Below are positions 34,271 to 46,560 of a stretch of DNA of 64,000 bases, in pieces; position 1 is the stretch's first letter, and each line of letters opens with the position of its first letter. This DNA comes from Ancylostoma caninum (lineage: Eukaryota; Nematoda; Chromadorea; Rhabditida; Ancylostomatidae). The notes below the pieces were generated by a model that had not been told where the DNA came from, made no database searches, and saw nothing but the letters and a program-made list of their open reading frames with translations. Where the stretch lies: contig JBAJFG010000300.1 of NCBI GenBank assembly GCA_037903475.1, positions 248,001-312,000 of the forward strand. Direction: 5' to 3'. A program made the position numbers and the translations under genes.

Positions 34271-35131
34271 AGTTGCTTACGTTGCCTACGTCGAACTGAT
34301 TCTCGTCCATTGCGGGCGCAGTTCGCAACCATGCCATTTCACTCTGTCTTGCGCGAGTCGCGTCCACGTCTCTCCGATTTGCCTCCATAACGGGTCTATT
34401 CATCGCAGCGGTGGTCTGCCAGTAGGACATTTAGTTGTCCGCGGGTACCAATGCAAAATTCGCACTGTCCAACGATTGTCCTTCATTCTGGCGACGTGCC
34501 CTGCCCATTCTTTTTTCCTCTACTAAAGCAAATTAACAATTTCGTGGAGGTCGCTCATCTCTCTAATTCCTTCGTTCTTCCCATGTTTCATTTTGTTTAT
34601 TCCAAGCATCTGCCTTTCCGTTGCCCTCTGCGTTGCTTGCAAGCTTCTCTCCTCTGCTTTTGTCAAGTTCCAAGCTTCACATCCGTAGAGTAACGCAGGT
34701 AGCACGTTGCTGTGGAATAAGTGACTCTTAGTCTGTGCTAAATTCTTTGCTGCTATATCTTTGCTTTTGAGGAGGACATCGATTTTTGAAAATGCAGTCC
34801 AACATGCCTTCCTCCGTCTTGAGGGTTCCAGCCGCAGATCGTTGTCCATCCTAACTGCTTGGCCAAGGTAAACATAGTGTTCAAGTCGCTGTACCAGCTG
34901 ATTATTCAGTTTGATATCTTAATCATCACGGTGAGCGTTCTTCATCCACTTGGCCTTTCCAGGATGGATCTTCAACGCGACACTCTCACTAAGAGAACAT
35001 ATTTCATTGAGAAGATTTTGTAGAGTCGCAAGCCTGCTCGCTATCAGCACCACGTCTTCAGCAAAGAGTAGCATTTGTAGTGTTTCTGCATCTTTTTCAA
35101 AACCGTTTTTCTCGGCAACTTTTTCATAACT

Positions 35132-35228
35132 AGGAATGAAAAAATAAAAAATAAAAAAATGAAAAAATAAAAAATAATAATAAAAGATAAAAAATAATAA
35201 TGAAATAATAAAAATAATAAAATAATTT
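35132..35228. repeat. A/T-rich low-complexity tract
   Basis: Almost entirely A with interspersed T and G in AAAATAATAA-type words, bounded by two near-copies of TTTTTCATAAC (about 35120 and 35226). It may be the tail of a retrotransposed segment or expanded simple sequence beside the insertion junction. Confidence 0.7.
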
Positions 35229-36712
35229 TTCATAACCATAAATACGTCATTGAAGGACAATTCATTGATGAAGTTACCCAGAAGAATGATTTGGGTTTTT
35301 TGTCAAAGGCAGCACCCACGATAATGTTCACCTTTGAACTTTTGAGAGTTTTCAAACCTCAGGAATTGTCCCGACAATTCTGTAATGGAAGTGCTGTCAG
35401 AGACCCCGCATTTCATGAGATATCACAAGTATAACATCAGCATTTCAAACCCAGCCTGCTGGTACGAGTTGACCTGCTGCGCAGAACTAGCCGTGGGGCG
35501 ATGTTGGAATGAATCAGCTGTTTTTACATACAAGCGCTCAGTTCTTCTTTGAAAAAATTTTGTTACGCGCACTTTTCCCTGCTATTCTTACACTAATGTG
35601 GCTGCAACTGTCTATTTGCTTCGCAGTCTTACTTTTCACCAGCTGTTTTCCATTTTCTGTTTTCATAACATCCATTTTTCCTATTTTGTGTGTTTGTACT
35701 ATTTCTTTTCTATTCTTTCGCACTTCTACTCGTTTTTTCTTTACCAGTCAGTCTGTGCAGCCTCATTTTCTTTGATTTCTGTTCTTTTTTTTGACTTGAA
35801 TATGCTGCAAAACCACGAAAATATCCAAATCCGTTAAGGAAATACGTGGCGATCAAGTCAGTGTTATCGACTTTTTGCCCTACCCCAAGCCTGACAACTC
35901 GAGCGTTTCGTTCAATCGCAGCAAATCCAGAGTGTCCAAAAATTGCTTTCCGGTGACTTTCTAGTAGAAGTGAGCCTCATATTCGTGTTCCTCATGCTCG
36001 AAAACCCAAGGTTATCTTGAAATCTTGTAGTTGGAAATTTTCGTGGGTGCTGCCTTCAACGAATGATCTTAACTTTGATCGACATTGTGAACGAGTTGCC
36101 ACCAGAGCTATGAGAGCTACCTACAGACTATTCAAGGCATTAACAACAAGGGATAGTTCTGTCCTTCTCTGTGCCTTTAAAAGTTATATAAGACCCCTAC
36201 TTGAATATGGAACTGTTATTTTCAATCCGTATAAACGTAAGACTATAGCAAAACTTGGAAAGATTCAAAACAACTTTACTAGGAGGCTCTTGATAGGAAA
36301 CACAAGCTTCAATTACAGAAATCTTATTTCGGCAGATGATAGGAATAAAAAATTCGGTCTACACTCCCTCTGCAAAGAAAATTTGATCTAATAATGTTTC
36401 ATAAATTGGTGCATGGACTATGTGGCCTTGATCCTGACGTATACTGCACATTCAAGCCATCAGTTACGAGGGGCGACTCAGTGAAACCATACCTTCCTAC
36501 AACTAAAACTAAGTTCCGATCGCAATTCTTCATTAATAGAGCGGGTTCCGATTATCTAGCACTTAGCAGACTGAAGGAAATTCCTGGTAATATTCGATCA
36601 TTCACTAGAATTCTTGACAGCTATGTAAAATGATGACTACTTCTTACTAATTGCATGCATTTGTATTTGTAACTGTGTCTTTGTACTTAAAGCATGAGAT
36701 GTCTCATGTAAA

Positions 36713-36750
36713 CAAACAATAAACAATAAATAATAAACAATAAACAATAA
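36713..36750 (+). repeat. AATAAAC-type 3' tail of the CR1-like element
   Basis: Short tandem AATAAAC and AATAAT units terminate the CR1-like coding segment directly before the 6-bp ATAACT repeat. CR1-clade LINEs characteristically end in short tandem repeats rather than poly-A. Confidence 0.75.
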
Positions 36751-37440
36751 CTGATTCCAGGGCGCATGTAAATGCGTTCGGAGAGCAGAGATCGCCTTGT
36801 TTTACCCCTCTGTTCATGTAGATTTTTAGAGGCTTTTCAAAGAGAGTGATTTCAGTGTGGGATTCCCTCACAGTTTCCCGTAGAATCCTCACGTATGCTG
36901 CCTCTACTCCTTGATCAGTCATTGCCCTGAGGACAACATTGTGTTCCACCGAGTCAAATGCCTTCTCGAATTCTATGAACAAGAGACATAGCGGCAGCTT
37001 GTATTCACTGCATCTTTCCGCTAGTTGCGAGATAGTAAAGATATGGTCGATTACTTCGTGAAACTGTTGCTGAGAGCCTTAGCTAAGAATTCTCCGCCTG
37101 CTCAAATTCCTTCAGCTCTTGTTTCATCAGGACCCACTGCTTCGCCAGTAGGGTCGATGATCTTTGTCGAAACTCATTGAAGTACGATTGACAAATCTCT
37201 TCAATTCCTGTCCTTACAGTTGTTCTTCTGCCGTGCTTATTCAGTAGTGCTGTGGGCATCTTTCTGCACAGACTCGCTCTTTCCTCCGCTCCTTTGCGGA
37301 GCTGATCCTTCCTGAAGTTTTCATAGTCTTCCATCATTTTTCGTCGTATTTTCTTATACAGCACTTTGTATTTGATACCGGTGTTCCCAGAACTTGCCAT
37401 CTTCCGTCTATCCACGAGAATCTGCAGTTTTTTTTGAGTA

Positions 37441-39112
37441 TCATTGCGTTTTCAGAAGGCCGTATGAATGATTGCGAGAGTTCATTTTATAATTCTCTGT
37501 AGTATGCAAGAACATGAACTTCTGTATTACACGTCCGCACTCGTTCCTGACCCTGCTCATTTTGACACGCCGTCAAGGTCACTCGCTCTTCCATTTCTTG
37601 TTGCCGTAATTGCAAATAGATATCTACCGAAAACAAGGCTGGTTTGAGAGGAATATTTTCTTCCATTCAAGAGTTGGTCCTTTATTACTCCAGCAAGAAG
37701 GAGTAATACTTCACTACCATTGCGTAATCGCTTGGGAAAAGACTGTTGCGGATGACTCTGATTCCTAACCAAAAAAAAAGATTGAAAAATTCTTAAGAGT
37801 GTGGAGATTGCCTTAGGTTCGGCGTTTAAATCTTATCGTTATCATTGCAAACTAGTGTTGTGTTTGTTCTAGCTCTCTGCCAAGATTGGTATAATCTTTT
37901 GTGGTCGTCCATGGCTTATATATCGGCGATTTTACTTTGTCCAGTGGAAACAAATCGCACATTACGCCACAGAAACTGCCTCATCCAGATTGAAGTCATA
38001 AAATTATCACTGAAGAGGAAAACATTGGCTGCCTATTGTATTCCCATCGGAATTTTGAAAATATCTACTGGGAAAGTTGGAGGTATTACTGTCACTAGCG
38101 GGCTGGCCTCGTTGTAGAATCTTTGCTCTGATTCTGTCTTTCTTCAAATCTGATTCTGAGCAGATTTCGAAGGCGCACTGCAGGAGGAAATAGGGGCGCT
38201 TTCGTACCTAAAACGTGGCGCTGTGATGTATAGCATCGTCAAAAATGGAGTAGATAACAGGTGTTCCACGCTTGAAGAGCACATGAGAACCACTGCAGGG
38301 TAACATATTCACAAGGAGCAAAATGAAGTTAAGCAGCGTATTAATATCAATTGGCGCAGAAACTTTGCACGCACTTAGTGGTTAACAGACATACACGCTT
38401 CTTAGCGACAATATCGACACCATTGACTGATCCCAGCAGTTTTCCTACAAGTGTCGATGTTCCATTACGTGATTCAATGCAAATGCTTCAATAATATATA
38501 AGATCCTGTCATAGCTTAGCATATGCCAACGTTTAGAATAGCAGCTAAATGGCCTTTTTTGTGGATGCGACCCGAGTTTCCATAGTTATTTCACTGAGAT
38601 TATAAGTGAACTTATTTTCTCTCGGAAGCACTGCGGTTAAGTGTTCCTCTGGAAGGAGTGCAACAGAGGAAGTGGAAGCACATGAACACACCGCAACACA
38701 TCAAGTGCGCAGGAAAAATAAGGACTTGAATCCGCTTCAGAAACACGACGAAAGCATGTTTGTATGGAATCTGCTATCCTGTGTTGAATTCTGTCTACAA
38801 AATACTCCTACGGGAGTTTACGCTCCAGGTCTTCGAGAGACTTTTCAACTCTACGAAATATCTTTATATTTGCTTCCAAATTGGATTGCGACCGACAGAA
38901 TCACCTGCAAGTGGGAAGAAATTAGTTTTGCTCAGTTTCGTACCAATTACCACAACTGATTGTAATTGGTGATCTCACGTAGATCCAACCAAATTGGCTG
39001 AGGACGATGAAAACTTTATCATTCCGTTCGTTTCAAAGAAATATCGGATGTCGTGCTGCTATCAGCTGCAGAGCTCACTGATAATGAAATGCTGAGCATA
39101 ATAAAATACACA
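37441..39112. other. Gene-free stretch
   Basis: No gene or mobile element was recognised. The 117-codon frame at 38606-38959 overlaps another plus frame and shows no family resemblance. Confidence 0.45.
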
Positions 39113-39835
39113 TTGGGTTGGTGGAAAAGTTCTGCAGCACTTTCTATTTTCTTTTCTAAAACGGGCCGATGATAATATATGAGCTGCGTTTTGAAGGATC
39201 GTTCACCATCATTCGATGGTCCTTCGATGGTACCAGGGCTTCGAGTCTGGCGAAATAACGCTTGAAGGTCACCCAAGACCTGGACGCGCATCGAGTGTTA
39301 ACAACGATGATTAGCAGGACGCCCTAAAGACGAGGCCGGATGCCGATACCTGCAATCTGGCGAGGACGCTCTAATGCGATTAGGCGACCGTCATCAAGCA
39401 TTCTCACAGTCTTGGACATAGCAAAGTTGTGTGGGTATGAGCATCCCACGAGTTATGGGGACCTGACGAGACATGCCGGGTCAGCACTGGAAGTCGCTGC
39501 TTCTTCGTCCAAAAGGAGAACACTTTTCAAAGGATGTGGATTGAGTGGAGGCGAAAGCTTGGCCCTGTACGCGAACGACGCACACCAGCGCAATGGATTT
39601 CGTGTCCGGAATCACAGTCAAAATCAGATCTGCCCAAAAAAGTAAGGTGCCAAAGTTTTTCGACCCACGTCACCACAGCTCTGACAGAATGGGAAGGAGA
39701 AGCTGCCCAAAAGATGGTTCCAAAGGTACAACACAATAATTACAAATATATCATGAATTTGAGATTCCGCTGTAATGAAGAAATCCATTTCCAGAGAATC
39801 GTTGTGGGTGCTGCTGAACTTTTTCAACAACCCAA
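39113..39835 (+). mobile_element. Internally deleted mariner element with both ends
   Basis: The left end TTGGGTTGGTGGAAAAGTTC (39113) and the inverted right end (39808-39835) match at about 25 of 28 positions. The right side is followed by TA; the left is preceded by CA, so one target copy has probably mutated. Decayed mariner transposase words can be read on plus: FESGEITLEGHPRPGR near 39235, then DALKTRPDA, and at the end a piece ending GAAELFQQPN. Full mariners are about 1.3 kb, so roughly half is missing, and several stops interrupt the rest. The ends and text resemble hookworm mariners of the bandit type; that link is from memory and should be tested. Confidence 0.8.
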
Positions 39836-39837
39836 TA

Positions 39838-42800
39838 GAATAATCGGAGCCTTCATCCATTCCCGGCAAAAGGGACCATTTTGAGCCAAATGTCCGTCTG
39901 CCTCACTTGAAGGAGCACCCAGGAAAACTCTAGCTTCTCAGATTTTCGCATTTTCTGGTACTTTAGCACAGTGCTATTGGTTCCTGTACAATAACAACAA
40001 TGGAAACTCACTGCGTTCAGCGCAGCTGCTGGTACATCTTCGTACTGGCCTTCAATTTGGACGAGTTTTCCGCTAGTTGTTTGTTGCGCGAATTGCAATA
40101 GAAATGGCTATTTTGCTCCAATCATTGTAAAATTAAGCCGTTTCTTTACTCCTTTCTTCGGTGTTCTTTTGGCAATTTTTTGTACTTTGTACTTTTTGCC
40201 TTTTTTGATCAGCTAATATATTTTCCCATTTCATTTTGTGGAATTTTTAAGCTGTTTGGCAACAGTTCAAATTAGTTTTCATTGAAATCTTAACTGTCGA
40301 TCTTTTGATTTCAATCCCCATCTCACGGCTACTGCAACACGACCACACCTGCTACACCTCACTTGGTCATGAGCCTAAAAACAGCGTTTTTGGTGCTATG
40401 GGGAATGTTTGACTTCATGTCGTGTCCAGCACCTTCGATAACTTTGGACAACGCTGAGCCATTCTGAGTTTTTCAAGTCGAATATTTCCATGGGTGAGGT
40501 GTGTGCGTTAAGTGTGGAGCAGTTTTCCTTCTCGCTATCTGATCTGGCACACATGATGAACTTCTTAGGGAGGCTTCTTAGGCGAAATGATTATTTGCCA
40601 CGGCATACAGTTTCCATTGCTTATGTCGAGTCCTTTGTTCGGATATGATGTGTTGCTCTTTTTAGTGAGTCGCACCTATTCTTCCCTCACATGGGAGCGC
40701 GTTATCTTTGAACAAGACATTCTAGCTGCTTTCCCTTGTCAGAGAAACAAGAGCCTCGTTGGTATTATATGCATATTGCCAGCATAGCTGCAATATCCCG
40801 ATTTTAATTCTCTTCACGGAAAAATGGGTGTGGATCATTACAAACATTACCACGGGAAGTTCTGAAAACATATCCATTATCAGGCTGCCTATAATGTGGC
40901 AACACTGGCCACTTCAACCAAATATTCTTCTCTTGTCGCTTTTCCTTTCACACTAACATGAGGAGCAGTGCCGAAGATCATCTATCAGGTTTTCACAAAA
41001 GTTTCCCGCCCATTATTCCTGTATTCTGCCATTTTTCTGTATTGTTGTGAAACTTTCAGTCCAAAAGGTATATAAAGATTGGCAAATGGTCCACTTATAC
41101 CTAATTTCCATTGTAGTTCCGATGTAATTCCAGTTTAAAAATCGTCCTTCACTCCAATCATGTTCGACTGCCTCTGGTCCGTGAACTCCTGGGCACAACA
41201 ATGGAGGCGACATCGAGAAAATTATATGTGATACAATGCGTTTTTCAACAGTGCTTTTGACTTGAGGACTGGCCGATTGGTAGAAGTAAATGGCAAGCAC
41301 CTCCACAAGCTATGAAGAGAATCAGCAGCACGATACCACTGAGGTAGCAGCTGGTCTTGCACGTCGTTACGTGTGTCATTCCAACATGGTTGTTCATTTG
41401 CATAGCATCGGAGAGGCAGGAAAATACAGGGTATCGACACCTTACGACCCGAGTAGCTTCATGTGTTAAGAGATGGGTGAAATGGGTACCTAGAATTCCT
41501 GACTATCCCAGGGACTATCAACTTCGATGGTGGTGGCGGAAAATTTGTTTTTACGCAAATCATCGCAAAGCGTCTTTGGCCCGAACGCCGATAAGCTAAA
41601 GTTTCAACACCGAGGATGAACCTCATGCTCACATGGGAATGATAAGTGTTCGGTGGAATTGCGAAGAAGCCATGCATTGAGCTGCTACCACTGGATTCTG
41701 TTGTTACTGTCGAGACTTTCTTCACGAATGATTTATATGTATCTTACGAGGTAGCATTTAAAAACTAATCTGAGAGGAGAAAATGGCGGGAAAACTTCGG
41801 GAGAGCCTCGATTCGGAATCTGGCATAGTCGCTAGGTGGCAGCTGCGATTCACTTGATTTTTCTATAATACTGAAGTGTTTAGTGGGACTATTTTTCAAA
41901 TTTGCACCGCTCTCATGATTAATTGCTGCAACCAAATGGGCATTGGCGCTCTGAGCAGCTGTGTGTGAAAACCTTTGTCAATTACAAGACCTAAAGGAAA
42001 TCACAAAAATGTCATTGAAAATTGCGAAAAGAACCACAAAAAAAGATCATTGAAAATTGCCTTTCTCATAGAACTCTGATGAAATTTATAGATGTTAGCG
42101 GCATATGAGGGATCCCAAGGACAAGATTGAAATGCTAGGTGTGAAGGTTCGGATTTCACATAGTACTTGGTGTTGAAAAAAGTCCTAGCGCTTTTTTTCG
42201 GATGCAGTTTTCTCCCCCATTTTGCCGAATTTTAGATCCATATTGTGAACATTTTGAAAGCTCTATTCATGCTCCGCAAAAAGGTTGCGGACACTTTTTT
42301 TGAATCGATAAGCCTACGAACTGGAGTAACGCCAATGAAAAACATTACAACCGACATCTGCCTTTCCTGAAATACAGGCGAGGCTTGAAAAGTCACCAGA
42401 ACTGCCCATGTCACCTGCGCCAAGTATGCACAAGACATTGTGCCTGAAATAATGATCGCCAGCGACCTTCCGAATTGAAAGAAAACATGTTTAGTCTCTC
42501 AATGACACCAACCGCTTTTACCGAAAAGATCCCACTCACGAAGATCTGGTAGTTGCTCCAAAGCAATCGTATGGTCTGGATGGACTTAATACTTCTCAAA
42601 GCTAGAAAATGAATGATGTGATCGTGTTGAAAGGATCCAATCGCACGGGTCTAATCATCTTACCCCACGATAACGTCGGACCCCATTCTTGCAAGCATGT
42701 TAAACTGACCCGCAAACGCTTCCACTGATGACGTATTCTATGTAGAGAGCTAACGTGTTCAAACAGCATCGGGTGCTTTTGGTCTCTATTGAATACCAGT

Positions 42801-43080
42801 AGGAAATGGTGTTTTTCCTTACATTGGCGTTTTTCTTCCTAAACCTAGAAATTAGGTCAGTCCACGTCACGAAAAAATGGCTAGGTGACAAAAAATCGCC
42901 TCTGGAAAGAGCGCGAGGACCTGTATTAACACCTAATATCGTTCTCATGATTTCAATATGCATTATTAGAGGAGAGTCACAAACCACATCGTGTGAAGAG
43001 CTCTCACTATCCTCTCTAAACTTAATCAATGCATGAATAAGGTAGAACAACCGTTTCTTCTTTCACTTACTCAGACACTG
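39838..43080. other. Gene-free stretch
   Basis: No confident gene. On the minus strand 42600-42230 two short frames are separated by TTTCAG-like acceptor words and one ends with a hydrophobic piece containing VVMFFIGVTPVRRLI; this might be the last exon of a membrane protein, but no family was recognised. Other frames overlap on both strands. Confidence 0.35.
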
Positions 43081-43082
43081 TG

Positions 43083-44063
<981 letters not shown>

Positions 44064-44207
44064 GGAGAAGTAAACAGTAAGAGTAAACATAGCGGAAAAA
44101 GTCACTCCTGAAGCCCAAACATTGCTCTCTGTAGATAATTAGCTTGTGCTTATTCTGTTGCTGTTGCCGTTTTTTTTGAGAAGCAAGTTCTACAGTGTTA
44201 AGTTTCA

Positions 44208-46560
44208 GAAAACGGTCATGCTTACAATAATACATCTCTATATAGTTACAACTGTTATCATATTGTTCAATTGTGTTGGTCTGTTTGGAAACTTGAATGT
44301 GGTTATTGCCGTGTTTCGTGCGCGTACCTTGAGAACAAAAGCAGGTATGAATTTGTCTTTTTGCTTCGCTGTTGAACTCATAGTAAACAGTCTATTGCGT
44401 TGAATATCAGGTTACCTGATGGCCATTCTTTGCATTCTTCAGTCCGTATGTCTGTTGTGTGAGCTAGCTAATCTTCGGTTGTATTGGAGAGAGGACCTAT
44501 TTCATATAGCAATGGTGGTACGAGCGTGAGTTTTTCCCCTGTTACTTATAGAAGAACGGCAAGTTTACCCCAATCCTAATTTCCTATCATTTTTACGATG
44601 ACTCTTCTCATAATTTCTAAAAGTACCGGCCGTCTTACGAAATTTCTGGGAAAAAATGAATTCTTCTAAACAAGAAAGGTTTTCTCCCAAGAAAGCCCCA
44701 GTTTTTGACAGGTGTTTATTTTTAAGGAGGACCGTTATGTTGTATTCCTTCTGCTTCTGTTTCTTGTCTGTTTATATGTTCGTGATCATTGCTCAATCGC
44801 TTATGTACTTCGTAATAGTGTTGGACATGTTGATAGCGGTTGCACTTCCTCTGAGGTGAGTATATTTTTTGTATTCTACCCCGCAACTGCAGAAATGTGT
44901 GGATATCCTTCAGGCACAGGCTGTGGTCCACACCTCTATATGTTGTTTTAATGTGTACGGGCCCTGTGTTAGTTGCTGCAGCAGCTCTCATAGCTTCTTA
45001 CTACTACCGCACCGTCGAAGTGGAGGTGGCTCAGCCGCAGACCGGTACGCTCATTTTATCTGGGTGGCTGTCAAGGGAGCCGCGGGTTGGAGGGTTGCAC
45101 GAGATACGTTCTCCAACCACGACCTGAGCTTTCCGCGCACAGGAAGTCCTCTCGCTCTCTGCGTCTCCGATTACTTACGGGTCCCTGTACTGCCTCCACC
45201 AACCACCCCTCTGTCTATGCTCTAGCCCCCCGCGGCCGCCGCAACGCAGGTGGAGAATGTATCTCATGCAATCGGGTTGGAGGGGTAGAAGCTGCACATC
45301 GGATCACCAAAGGATCCCACGTTTGTACCTGACTTAAGACCTCTTGCAAATTCTGCACATGAGTACCCATTATAATAGAGTTATGTCAAAACAAAGCGTG
45401 GATACCATCAATATATGGGCATTTCAAAATGAGACATATGAACCTTTCAAAATGAAGTTGAGGAGAAGCTGATCTTCATTCTGTACTCCTTTTCTGCTGC
45501 AACGAATCACAAACGAAATTGTGGACGCCTATCTGCAATGAGTATAGACAGTGTTGTTATCCCAACCTACCAAATATTTATAAAAAGCGGGATTCGGGAT
45601 ATAGAATTACAGCTGATATGACAATATTTGAGCTTGCACATTCTGCACCTTTTGTTCAACATTGCGTTCGCAGGAAAGAACTAAAAATCGTACTTAGCCA
45701 AACTAAAATAGTAACTTGTCAATATGGTCCCCCAAAGATGTCGTCGTCACTCAGGAGAGATGTTCGCATTCGCTTCATCTTGCCATAAGGTAGCGTCCAC
45801 ATCAATGTGTGCGTTGTTGCATTGTGATTTTCCGCAACAATCCGTTTTCTGCCTTCGCATTGGTTCTTTAATTTCCCCGGCTTCATCTTATCGCCTCGAC
45901 TAAAATTGGAATTTTCCAATCCATATTTCCATCACTTTCTTATCTATCCATCTGTGGAGAATCCCAGACGAGAATTGTGGAGTCCCTTAGCTGTCACCCT
46001 GCAGTGAGCTGTATTAGTGTCATTACCCTTTCCATTCTGTTTCTTTATCCCGCTAGCCATCCTCTTCGTTCTCATTTTTCAGCTCAATCTGAGATTCTGT
46101 TGTTAGGATAAGAAACGCCTAAGCTGCGAAAACTTTCCTCCCAGCTTCTGGTGCTGTGTAATTCTGTTGTTTCCTTGTGCTTATTAGTCAATGATTTTTT
46201 TTACCGGCGTTCCCTCTTGTCAGCTCGGAACTCAAGAGCTATAGGACATATGTATGCACCAAGATAATCAAGTTTTTGAACGCATTGCTCACATACATAG
46301 GAATATTCTCGACTCTGCCATACATATATTTCTCTGTACTTTATGGAGCCCAGAATCTCTACCTTGTTTCCAGAAGCACCACGTACTACAAATTCCATCA
46401 TGTTGTGCACGCTTCCATGTCTATGCCCGTCTTCTTAGCCTATTTAAGCAAGCTCAGGGGTGGAACCGATTTCTCTGACCCGATATCAACAAGTGCTCAG
46501 GTTCTCATGACCAATGCTTTTACTGGTATTGAGAGTTTCTTTCCAAAAAATAGCCATTAA
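44208..46560 (+). CDS. Serpentine (srsx-like) chemoreceptor gene, multi-exon
   Basis: Five exons can be placed from splice signals and membrane segments. Exon 1 44208-44344 (ATG at 44218) has TM1 with LFNCVGLFGNLNVVIAVFRA and ends ...LRTKAG. Exon 2 44411-44525 continues in frame with YLMAILCILQSVCLLCELAN (TM2). Exon 3 44712-44855 contains TM3, LMYFVIVLDMLIAVALPLR, with a D-L-I-A-V after TM3 in the position of the family DRL/DRF motif. Exon 4 44893-45044 has TM4, LYVVLMCTGPVLVAAAALIA. All four joins use GT donors and AG acceptors and keep frame. A later exon, 46224-46560, encodes SYRTYVCTKIIKFLNALL and a TM6/TM7-like tail ending at TAA. The TM5 exon between 45.05 and 46.2 kb was not found. An additional exon may precede 44208 because TTTCAG lies just upstream. 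Nematode srsx receptors are thought to act in chemosensation. The subfamily is inferred from TM1-TM3 motifs. Confidence 0.65.
44218..44344 (+). CDS. Receptor exon 1 (TM1)
   Basis: The frame from ATG 44218 gives a short N-terminus then one long hydrophobic segment with GLFGNLNVVI, the GN-containing TM1 motif of rhodopsin-like receptors, then a basic cytoplasmic loop RARTLRTKAG. Donor is GTATGA at 44345. TTTCAG at 44202-44207 could instead make this an internal exon. Confidence 0.65.
44411..44525 (+). CDS. Receptor exon 2 (TM2)
   Basis: Starts after ATATCAG; the first G-GT codon completes GGY. It encodes a leucine- and cysteine-rich TM2 followed by NLRLYWRED, an extracellular loop. Donor is GTGAGT at 44526. 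The LAILC/CLLCEL text is typical of nematode srsx receptors. Confidence 0.65.
44712..44855 (+). CDS. Receptor exon 3 (TM3)
   Basis: Starts after GACAG; joins to exon 2 as RACLFLRR, supplying the conserved Cys at the start of TM3. It encodes a long hydrophobic stretch and ends DMLIAVALPLR, with donor GTGAGT at 44856. Confidence 0.65.
44893..45044 (+). CDS. Receptor exon 4 (TM4)
   Basis: Starts after CTGCAG and joins as PLRNVWISFRHRLWSTPLYV, then a TM4-like segment and YYYRTVEVEVAQPQTG. The donor GTACGC at 45045 is weaker than the others, so the 3' limit is less certain. Confidence 0.6.
46224..46560 (+). CDS. Receptor last exon (TM6-TM7-like), tentative
   Basis: After TTGTCAG the frame reads SELKSYRTYVCTKIIKFLN, then two hydrophobic stretches including YIGIFSTLPYIYFSVLYGAQ, and a tail to TAA at 46558. 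Position and topology fit the end of the receptor, but the connecting exon is missing and the exon may contain another intron, so linkage to exons 1-4 is inference. Confidence 0.45.

Larger units (their letters stand above)
35126..36752 (+). mobile_element. CR1-like LINE, 5'-truncated, inserted in the RTE relic
   Basis: The interrupting segment is flanked by ATAACT at 35126-35131 and 36747-36752, a possible 6-bp target duplication. Its 3' half codes on the plus strand for a CR1-type reverse transcriptase C-terminus: LNFDRHCERVATRAMRATYR, YIRPLLEYGTVIFNPYKRK and FTRRLL (36017-36391), then after a -1 frameshift DPDVYCTFKPSVTRGDS to a TGA or TAA near 36633. The 3' end is an (AATAAAC)n-like tail at 36713-36750, typical of CR1 ends. 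The left part (35132-35230) is low-complexity A/T, and 35230-36000 is not clearly LINE-coding, so the 5' portion may be another insertion. Confidence 0.8.
34271..37440 (-). mobile_element. RTE-type LINE relic, interrupted by a CR1-like LINE
   Basis: Minus-strand fragments in order from 37415: a linker region with YKKIRRKMMEDYENFRKDQL (37415-37083), RT palm with IEFEKAFDSVEHN and VKQGDLCSPNAF (about 37060-36753), catalytic-motif region LLFAEDVVLIA (about 35090-35055) and the C-terminal SRRRKACWTAFSKIDVLL, LPALLYGCEAW segment (34849-34523), continuing past 34440 with a PTGRPPLR-like end. The catalytic F/YADD reads FAED. Roughly 150 residues between linker and palm are missing and several frameshifts occur. 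The apurinic-type endonuclease domain was not found upstream. It is dead. The break at 35131/36752 is where the CR1-like element inserted. Confidence 0.85.

Noticed and set aside
42230..42600. Minus-strand hydrophobic frames considered as a last receptor exon
   Set aside because: No TM7 signature or family text could be recognised and the exon boundaries are ambiguous.
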